Of a stretch of DNA of 20,164 bases, positions 15,263 through 20,164 are shown piece after piece; position 1 is the first letter of the stretch; each line of letters begins with the position of its first letter. The position numbers were made by a program, and so were the translations under genes. The DNA is from an uncultured Oscillochloris sp. (lineage in GTDB: Bacteria > Chloroflexota > Chloroflexia > Chloroflexales > Chloroflexaceae). The DNA is taken from positions 1-20,164 of the forward strand of contig CAIRFY010000375.1 of the NCBI GenBank assembly GCA_903877945.1, given 5' to 3'. The notes beneath the pieces are model-generated. The model was not told where the DNA came from and made no database searches. It worked only from the letters and a program-made list of their open reading frames with translations.

Positions 15263-16102
15263 CTACAGCGTCGGGTAGGCGGCAAGGCCGACGCTGATCG
15301 CGGACAGAGCATCGGTGGTGATGGTTGTGCGCAGGGTGTCCAGGGCGGCGCGGAGGCTAGCCACCTGGCCGGACGAGGGCGACTGCGGGGTCAGGCCGAG
15401 CATCGCCTGGACAATGGCGGCGTAGGGCCGCGCCAGATCCTGCGGGCTGAGGGGTGTACTCATCGTCGGCAGGTCGGCCTCGATCTGGCGGCGTGCGCCG
15501 GGCCAGTCCACGACGCCCGGCAGTTCGGCGGCGAGGGCGAGGAGCCGTTGGCAGCGCTCGATAGCCGCTCGCCGCAGTTCGGCCTCTGGTGGCTCCTGCG
15601 GCGGGGGGGAGGACGCAGGTGAGGGAATAGACGGTGCCTCGGCAGGGGGCGCTTCAGTGCCGCCGACCATCCCAATCAGCCGGTCGAGCCCGGCGTTCAG
15701 CAGCGACTCGATCTCGCGGGCGTAGCTCACCCAGGCTCCCACCTGCATACGGAAGGGGTCAGGAATATCGCGCTGACGACCGGCCAGTGCGCCCAGGCTG
15801 ATAATGGTGGCCTGGGGGTAACGACCCTTGAGGACACGGGCGATGCCGCTGTCGATGGCCAGGAGTACCCGCGCTGTATCGACCATCTCGTCGCTGAGCG
15901 AGCGAGCCTGGTGCTGGCTAATGTCGAGGTTAAGGATCGCCATCGCGTCACGGGCCTCAACCTCGGCTGGGTCTTCGTCGTGGCCGACGACACCAGCCGA
16001 GGCAACAATCCATGTAATGTCGCGACGGTGTAACAGCCGACGTAGCAGGACGGTGGCCATCGGCGCACGACCCGTGTCGGCTGCTCCAATTATCAGAATC
16101 AT
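15263..16102 (-). CDS. Low-molecular-weight phosphotyrosine-phosphatase-like protein lacking the catalytic Cys
   Basis: Residues 1-145 of 279 match the LMW-PTP fold: the N-terminal strand and loop ILIIGAADTGRAPMA aligns with the family's VCxGNxCRSPMAE, followed by ASAGV (34-38), a helix with DISQHQARSLSDEMV (60-74) and IPDPF (113-117) with the general acid D115. In the C(X)5R signature the Cys is Gly6 while R12 is kept, and the Ser after the Arg is Ala. The protein should therefore be unable to form the cysteinyl-phosphate intermediate. A Pro-rich linker (about 149-173) joins a mostly helical C-terminal region (175-279) that I do not recognise and that ordinary LMW-PTPs (about 150 residues) lack. 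ATG at 16102, weak ribosome-binding site. Its neighbours are a secreted protein upstream and, past a hairpin, the hexapeptide-protein operon. Arsenate reductases share the fold but also need the Cys. Confidence 0.8.
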   Translation of the reverse strand: MILIIGAADTGRAPMATVLLRRLLHRRDITWIVASAGVVGHDEDPAEVEARDAMAILNLDISQHQARSLSDEMVDTARVLLAIDSGIARVLKGRYPQATIISLGALAGRQRDIPDPFRMQVGAWVSYAREIESLLNAGLDRLIGMVGGTEAPPAEAPSIPSPASSPPPQEPPEAELRRAAIERCQRLLALAAELPGVVDWPGARRQIEADLPTMSTPLSPQDLARPYAAIVQAMLGLTPQSPSSGQVASLRAALDTLRTTITTDALSAISVGLAAYPTL

Positions 16103-16130
16103 GGTTTGCTCGGTACTCGTCGCTTTAGAT

Positions 16131-16220
16131 ATATAGCAATCCTCTTGGATTCGTGAAGAGGAGTCAAGGCTTCAGCCGGCTAAAGCACTCCTCTTCACAA
16201 CCGGAATGGGACTGCTATAT
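16131..16220. repeat. 90-base palindromic element with ATATAGCA...TGCTATAT ends
   Basis: The ends ATATAGCA (16131-16138) and TGCTATAT (16213-16220) are exact inverse complements, GTGAAGAGGAGT (16153-16164) pairs exactly with ACTCCTCTTCAC (16187-16198), and the centre CTTCAGCCGGCTAAAG is itself nearly palindromic. The arms between are mismatched. It lies in the gap between the secreted-protein gene and the phosphatase-like gene, and its form is that of a dispersed, MITE-like repeat rather than a terminator. Confidence 0.7.
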
Positions 16221-16272
16221 CCTGTCGTGGTAGATGTCCACTATGGTTCGGTGCCGCCAGCGGCGTATGCAA

Positions 16273-17529
16273 CTAACCCTCACCACGGATGAAAAACGTC
16301 TGCGCACCGTCGTACGATGAATACACCGTTCCGCCAAAACCCCGCGAGTAGCTCGGATTCTGTGCGCAGTAGGTGAGGAGTCCGATGCGTCCGGGATCGG
16401 CCTGCGGGTTGCGTGGTGGCAGTAATGTCACACTCAACGAACTCCAGCAGGCAGGCCCAAGATTGCCAGTGTACCGAAGTTCACGGGTCTGTCCGCCATC
16501 CAGTGAGCGGTAGATCCGGTAGACGGCTGTATCCTGGACATGCATGGGCGGTTCGGTGAATTGCACATCCATCTCCACGGTGTAGATCACCATGGGATCC
16601 TGGGTCGCCACCATCCGGGTTCCATCGGTGGGAGCATAGTCAAACTCTCGCTTGGAGTCAGGGTTAGTTAGCCAGTCGTAGGTGTGCGCGCCGACATTGC
16701 CCATCTCAACCTGGAAGGCCGGTGGGTTGGCCGGATTGTAGGTCAGGACGCGCCGCTCGAATACCTGGAAGAGGATCGGGCGCAACACCCCGCCCACCTG
16801 TGCGCGCACCCACACCGCCGGTGTCATCGGCATGCCAAAAACATACAGCGGATCGTAGATGCGCCCGGAGACGCGGCGATCATCCCGCAGGGTTGGCCCC
16901 TGCTGGTTCATAAAATCCACAAAAGCCTGCGGGACAAGGTGACCATTCAACCCCTCGCGCAGGATGGTCGCGGGGTCGGCGGCATAATCTGCAAAATGAC
17001 TAATGTGTAGATTCGGATCGAGGATATCGGTGGCGGGCTGGTTCAGGTGATCGGGCCGGGGCTGACCGGGGCTCTCATAGAGCGGCTGGAGGTCGAGGTA
17101 GGTGGGAAAGCGGTTTGGATCGCCAATCGCGGTGATGTACGAGTCCTGCCACTGATTAGGAAAGGCGTCCAGGCCATGGCCTGTCCGCGCCAGCATCAGA
17201 TCAATCGGCAGTCGCCCGCTCGTCACATACCAGAGATTCGCCGTATCGCCGGCAAGATCGAGGATCTCCATACGTCCCTTGTCGAAGTATTGCACCTGAC
17301 GATCATGCCACTCGTAGGTCTCTGGTACAAAATAATGCTCGATCATCGCGTGCGTGATCGGGACTGGCCCCCACGTCCACGAGCGACTGGCCGCGCCGTT
17401 GGCGACTAATTGGTCGTACTGGTTCCAGCGCTGCTGAAAGATGACGGTAGGATCGGGGGCAGCCGACACTACTGACGTGAGTACGACGGTGATCAGAATG
17501 ATCACGAGGATGTGATACCGTGGACGCAT
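16273..17529 (-). CDS. Secreted Chloroflexota-type protein with Asp-box-like C-terminus, function unknown
   Basis: A signal peptide is clear: MRPRYH, a hydrophobic stretch to about residue 21, and a VSAAP cleavage region near 23/24. The mature part has RQVQYFDKGRME (77-88), then RRVLTYNPANPPAFQVEMGN (259-278) and HTYDW, motifs that I associate with a family of exported Chloroflexota proteins without known function. The C-terminal 100 residues contain RSLDGGQT (341-348) and SSYDGAQTFF (404-413), which resemble Asp boxes (SxDxGxTW) of beta-propeller repeats, and two Cys (361, 388) that could form a disulfide. ATG at 17529 with AGAGGAG 7 bases upstream. It is divergent from the PGPGW-like gene, so the gap at 17530-17732 probably carries both promoters. 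A surface-binding or adhesion role would be a guess. Confidence 0.8.
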   Translation of the reverse strand: MRPRYHILVIILITVVLTSVVSAAPDPTVIFQQRWNQYDQLVANGAASRSWTWGPVPITHAMIEHYFVPETYEWHDRQVQYFDKGRMEILDLAGDTANLWYVTSGRLPIDLMLARTGHGLDAFPNQWQDSYITAIGDPNRFPTYLDLQPLYESPGQPRPDHLNQPATDILDPNLHISHFADYAADPATILREGLNGHLVPQAFVDFMNQQGPTLRDDRRVSGRIYDPLYVFGMPMTPAVWVRAQVGGVLRPILFQVFERRVLTYNPANPPAFQVEMGNVGAHTYDWLTNPDSKREFDYAPTDGTRMVATQDPMVIYTVEMDVQFTEPPMHVQDTAVYRIYRSLDGGQTRELRYTGNLGPACWSSLSVTLLPPRNPQADPGRIGLLTYCAQNPSYSRGFGGTVYSSYDGAQTFFIRGEG

Positions 17530-17571
17530 GAATGTACTCCTCTGGGATATAATGGCACTGGATCTTCGCTC

Positions 17572-17663
17572 AGCGTGACAGTTTGTAGCGCGGGCTTCCC
17601 GCCTGCAGTGGTACTCCTGGCCGCCTGGAAGGCGACGCTACAGTCATGGCAAACTGTTACGCT
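17572..17663. repeat. 92-base inverted repeat with AGCGTRACAGTTTG ends
   Basis: AGCGTGACAGTTTG (17572-17585) pairs with CAAACTGTTACGCT (17650-17663) with one mismatch, and TAGCG (17586-17590) pairs with CGCTA (17636-17640). Between them are two small hairpins, GCGGG-CTT-CCCGC (17589-17601) and CCGCC-TGGAA-GGCG. It occupies the divergent gap between the secreted-protein gene and the PGPGW-like gene and looks like another dispersed palindromic repeat. Confidence 0.65.
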
Positions 17664-17679
17664 GGTTTGAGCCATGACT
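17642..17679. promoter_or_regulatory. Nine-base inverted repeat AGTCATGGC/GCCATGACT
   Basis: AGTCATGGC (17642-17650) and GCCATGACT (17671-17679) are exact inverse complements, and AAAC/GTTT just inside extends the pairing after a 2-base bulge. The site overlaps the end of the larger repeat and lies 54 bases before the plus-strand PGPGW-like gene. It could be an operator or an RNA hairpin in the leader; the sequence does not decide between these. Confidence 0.4.
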
Positions 17680-17732
17680 AGTGCGTAAAATTCCTTATCT
17701 GACAGTCTATATCATGCAGGGGGAAGACGACA

Positions 17733-18050
17733 ATGCAGATCATGACCAACAGTGGCGTGCGCCTAGTCCGCCGAACACTGGGATTCCTCGCCCTCGGAGT
17801 CGGTATCGCCGGGATACTCTTGCCGATCATCCCCGGCTGGCCAGGGTTTGTGGTGGCGATTGTCCTCCTCGGTCGGCGCGACCCGGCGCTGCGCCACATG
17901 CACGTGTTTGGTCGGCGCACCCTGCGCGCAATGCGCCGATCTCGCGTGCGCCAGATGCGCCGCCTCGGCCACTGGCTTTCCGCTCACTACGTGGGTATGC
18001 GCCGCAGCATTACGCCCCATCTCATTCAGGCTGAGAAGATGTTCGGGTAG
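17733..18050 (+). CDS. Small PGPGW-like membrane protein
   Basis: The 105 residues contain one long hydrophobic segment (about 15-46) broken by PIIPGWPGF (31-39), which resembles the PGPGW motif of a family of putative transmembrane proteins; it may form a hairpin of two short helices. The remaining half (47-105) is very rich in Arg (RRDPALRHMH, RRTLRAMRRSRVRQMRR) and probably lies in the cytoplasm on the membrane surface. ATG at 17733 is preceded by GGGGGAAGA, an acceptable ribosome-binding site. It is followed after 26 bases by the lipoprotein gene on the same strand. Function unknown. Confidence 0.75.
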   Translation: MQIMTNSGVRLVRRTLGFLALGVGIAGILLPIIPGWPGFVVAIVLLGRRDPALRHMHVFGRRTLRAMRRSRVRQMRRLGHWLSAHYVGMRRSITPHLIQAEKMFG

Positions 18051-18059
18051 CGGTTCCCC

Positions 18060-18068
18060 TGCTATAAT
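18060..18068 (+). promoter_or_regulatory. Extended -10 promoter (TGCTATAAT) for a leaderless lipoprotein transcript
   Basis: TGCTATAAT matches the extended -10 consensus TGnTATAAT at every defined base. Transcription would start about 6-8 bases further on, at 18074-18076, directly before the ATG at 18077. No convincing -35 is seen, as is normal for extended -10 promoters. Confidence 0.55.
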
Positions 18069-18076
18069 GCCCCGCT

Positions 18077-20164
18077 ATGCCCCATCGACTCTCACACATC
18101 GTCCTGCTCGTCCTCGTCCTGCTTGCGGGTTGTGCGCAGGTTGGTTTGTCCGACCCGGCCACGCCCACGGCCGGCCCCCACGGGATGGTCGAACCGTTCC
18201 TGCGAACCTGGCGTGACGCCGGGGGTGATTCGACCGTCGGCGCTCCGCTAGGTGGCCCGCGCTGGATCGACGACTACCAGGTGCAGTTCTTCGCGGGCCT
18301 CAGCATCACCGCCGTGGATGCGGGGCGCGCCGTGGCGACACCCCTGAGTACGGGTTGGCAGACGCGCTACCCCGCCGACCTCCTCGGCCTGCCGGTTGCG
18401 TCTCTGCGCGCCTCCATCGCCCTGGCCGATGACCACGACGCCGTGGCCCAGCCCCTGGCCCCGATCAGCGCAACCCTGCGACTGGAGGGCTACAGCGGCC
18501 CGGTTGAACTGCGGCTCTACGATAGCCAGATGCGCCCCGCTGGCGCTGTGCGCGTGCAGGTGGCCGACGGACGCGGCGTGGCCCGTTTCCTGCCTCACGG
18601 ACGCCTTGGCTCACAATGGGCCATTGCCCTGGTTGATGGTCAGGTGGCCGGTGCGCGCAGCAAGCTCTTCACCCTCGACGCCACCACCGCCTTGGTCGCC
18701 AATGATCCGCAGATCAACGCGCTCTACCCGCGCATCCACGGCTTCATGGCCCAGGACGTCGTCAGCTACCCGTTGAACGGGCGCACCGTGCGCGGCTACC
18801 GCTCGCCGGATAACCCGCTGCTCTGGCTGCGCGACCACGTCTACCAGGGGCGGGCCTTCCGCTACTTCGAGACGGATGTGACCAGCCTGCTCGACGCCTT
18901 CCGCGACGCCCAGCGCCCCGATGGCAGCTTCCCCGATGTGATTGACGACCCCGCACGCTTCGTCACCGCCACCCGTAAGGAGGTTGAGGCCGACCTGGAG
19001 TTTCTCTTTGTCCAGGGCGTCCACGAGGCGTGGCAGGCCAGCGGCGACGACGCCTGGCTGGCAAAAAATATGGGCGCGATGCGCAGGGCGCTGCGCTACA
19101 TCACCAGCGACCCACTGCGCTGGGACGCGACACGCGGCCTGGTGCGCCGACCCTACACCATTGACATGTGGGACTTCGCCTACGGGCCAACCGCCACCAG
19201 CCCCGACGGCAAACCGGCTCCGCGCCACTGGATTGCGCCCGATACAATCTGGGGCACCTTCCACGGCGACAACACCGGCCTGGCCCGCGCTCTGCACCTG
19301 ATGGCTGCGATGGAACGCCAGGCTGGCGACCCGACCCTGGCCGACGGCTGGGATCAGCAGGGTGACGGGATCATGGCGCGGCTGAACGCCCTAAGTTGGA
19401 ATGGCCGCTTTTTCACGCACTTTGTCCCTGAGGATGCGAGCGTCCAGACACCCGGCGTCGAAGCGAGCAACCAGCTTAGCCTCTCGAACGCCTACGCCCT
19501 CAACCGGGGCGTGCTCAGCGAGCAGCAAGGCGAGCTGATCGTCACACGCTACTTCAAGCGCCGCGATTTCAGCCGAGCCTTCGCCGAGTGGTACAGCATC
19601 GACCCGCCCTTCCCGGCGGGCAGCTACGGCATGGCCGGGGGCAAGGGCGAGAACCCTGGCGAGTACGTCAACGGCGGGATTATGCCGCTGGTAGGCGGCG
19701 AGTTGGCCCGTGGAGCCTTCCGCTACGGGGCCGAGGGATACGGCTTCGACATCCTGCGCCGCTACGCCAAGCTCACCGAACTGACTGGCGCGAGCTACCT
19801 CTGGTACTACCCTGATGGTCGTCCTGGTATCTCTAGCCCCGACACGATCAGCAGCGACGGCTGGGGCGCGGGGGCCATGCTGGCCGCCCTGTTCGAGGGG
19901 GCTGCCGGGGTGAGCGATAAGGATCACGGATTTCGCAACCTCATCCTCAGCCCGCGCTGGGCCGCCGATCCGGCCTTCCATATGGTGCGTGCCGTGGCCC
20001 GCTACGCCGCCTCCGATGGTTATGTGGCCTACACGTGGCAGCGTGAGGAGCGGGCCATCCGGCTCAGCCTTAGCAGCAGTTCCGAGGTGGCCTTTGTGCG
20101 CGTGCTACTTCCCGCCGATGCCCCCCAGGATGTACATATCAGCCTTGATGGTGTCGAGACAGCG
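18077..20164 (+). CDS. Lipoprotein with six-hairpin (alpha/alpha)6 glycosidase-like domain (C-terminus cut off by window edge)
   Basis: The frame is open for 696 residues from the ATG at 18077 to the last base. The N-terminus MPHRLSHIVLLVLVLLAGC is a lipoprotein signal with lipobox LAGC (C19). Residues 36-80 (PFLRTWRDAGGDSTVGAPLG, YQVQFFAGLSI) resemble a small module common in exported Chloroflexota proteins. Residues about 205-620 look like an (alpha/alpha)6 toroid: SLLDAFRDAQRPDGSFPDVI (270-289), WGTFHGDNTGLARALHLMAA (392-411), LSWNGRFFTHF (439-449), GEYVNGGIMPLVGGELARGA (528-547) and SSDGWGAGAMLAALFEGAAG (592-611), then the LILSPRW strand of a following beta-sandwich. This is the architecture of glycoside hydrolases such as GH15, GH63, GH65 and GH78. 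I cannot assign the family, catalytic acids or sugar. It likely acts at the outer face of the membrane on a glycan. Confidence 0.85.
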   Translation, partial: MPHRLSHIVLLVLVLLAGCAQVGLSDPATPTAGPHGMVEPFLRTWRDAGGDSTVGAPLGGPRWIDDYQVQFFAGLSITAVDAGRAVATPLSTGWQTRYPADLLGLPVASLRASIALADDHDAVAQPLAPISATLRLEGYSGPVELRLYDSQMRPAGAVRVQVADGRGVARFLPHGRLGSQWAIALVDGQVAGARSKLFTLDATTALVANDPQINALYPRIHGFMAQDVVSYPLNGRTVRGYRSPDNPLLWLRDHVYQGRAFRYFETDVTSLLDAFRDAQRPDGSFPDVIDDPARFVTATRKEVEADLEFLFVQGVHEAWQASGDDAWLAKNMGAMRRALRYITSDPLRWDATRGLVRRPYTIDMWDFAYGPTATSPDGKPAPRHWIAPDTIWGTFHGDNTGLARALHLMAAMERQAGDPTLADGWDQQGDGIMARLNALSWNGRFFTHFVPEDASVQTPGVEASNQLSLSNAYALNRGVLSEQQGELIVTRYFKRRDFSRAFAEWYSIDPPFPAGSYGMAGGKGENPGEYVNGGIMPLVGGELARGAFRYGAEGYGFDILRRYAKLTELTGASYLWYYPDGRPGISSPDTISSDGWGAGAMLAALFEGAAGVSDKDHGFRNLILSPRWAADPAFHMVRAVARYAASDGYVAYTWQREERAIRLSLSSSSEVAFVRVLLPADAPQDVHISLDGVETA

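Noticed and set aside
17548..17553. TATAAT on the plus strand as a promoter for the PGPGW-like gene
   Set aside because: No -35 or extended -10 accompanies it, it is 180 bases from the gene with two inverted repeats between, and it overlaps the leader region of the divergent gene.
18611..19981. Minus-strand frames of 228 and 196 codons near the right end
   Set aside because: Both are antisense to the lipoprotein gene, which has a lipobox, an open frame to the window edge and recognisable toroid motifs.

Overview
The window looks like a stretch of chromosome from a member of the Chloroflexota, most likely class Chloroflexia (a Chloroflexus-, Oscillochloris- or Herpetosiphon-like filament). 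This rests on pattern recognition only: roughly 60% GC, a multi-GAF histidine kinase of enormous length, a secreted protein with the VLTYNPANPPAFQVEMGN signature that I associate with Chloroflexota exported proteins, and GC-rich palindromic repeats in the gaps between genes. No rRNA, tRNA, CRISPR array, transposase or phage gene was seen.

Layout. From the left edge to about 17.5 kb every gene is on the minus strand. Read in the direction of transcription they are: a secreted, probably surface-associated protein (17529-16273); a low-molecular-weight phosphotyrosine-phosphatase-like protein that has lost its catalytic cysteine (16102-15263); then, after a 345-base AT-richer gap with a plausible promoter, a left-handed beta-helix (hexapeptide) protein (14917-13307) and a response regulator with a degenerate GGDEF output domain (13293-12346), which are tightly coupled. 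A 523-base gap filled with palindromic repeats follows. Next comes a 2813-residue cytoplasmic kinase with 13 clear GAF domains plus a degenerate one, a PAS domain and a kinase core (11822-3381). It is translationally coupled to an alpha/beta-hydrolase-fold protein whose nucleophile position is Gly (3384-2548), then a CHASE4-HAMP membrane histidine kinase (about 2542-650), and finally a ribonuclease-Z-like metallo-beta-lactamase protein cut by the window edge (558-1).

At the right end two genes run on the plus strand: a small PGPGW-like membrane protein (17733-18050) and a lipoprotein with an (alpha/alpha)6 glycosidase-like domain (18077 to the edge). The lipoprotein appears to start from a leaderless transcript behind a perfect extended -10 element.

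How the genes may work together (inference). The two kinases, one membrane-bound and one soluble with many ligand-binding modules, and the single response regulator look like one signalling locus. Its output does not look like DNA binding or active cyclic-di-GMP synthesis, because the regulator ends in a GGDEF domain without the catalytic signature. Three proteins in the window keep an enzyme fold but lack a key catalytic element (Ser to Gly in the hydrolase, Cys to Gly in the phosphatase-like protein, GGDEF to VGPDF in the regulator). This suggests a module that works by binding and conformational switching. The surrounding surface and polysaccharide-type genes (hexapeptide protein, secreted protein, glycosidase-like lipoprotein) suggest a cell-envelope theme, but nothing in the sequence proves the link.
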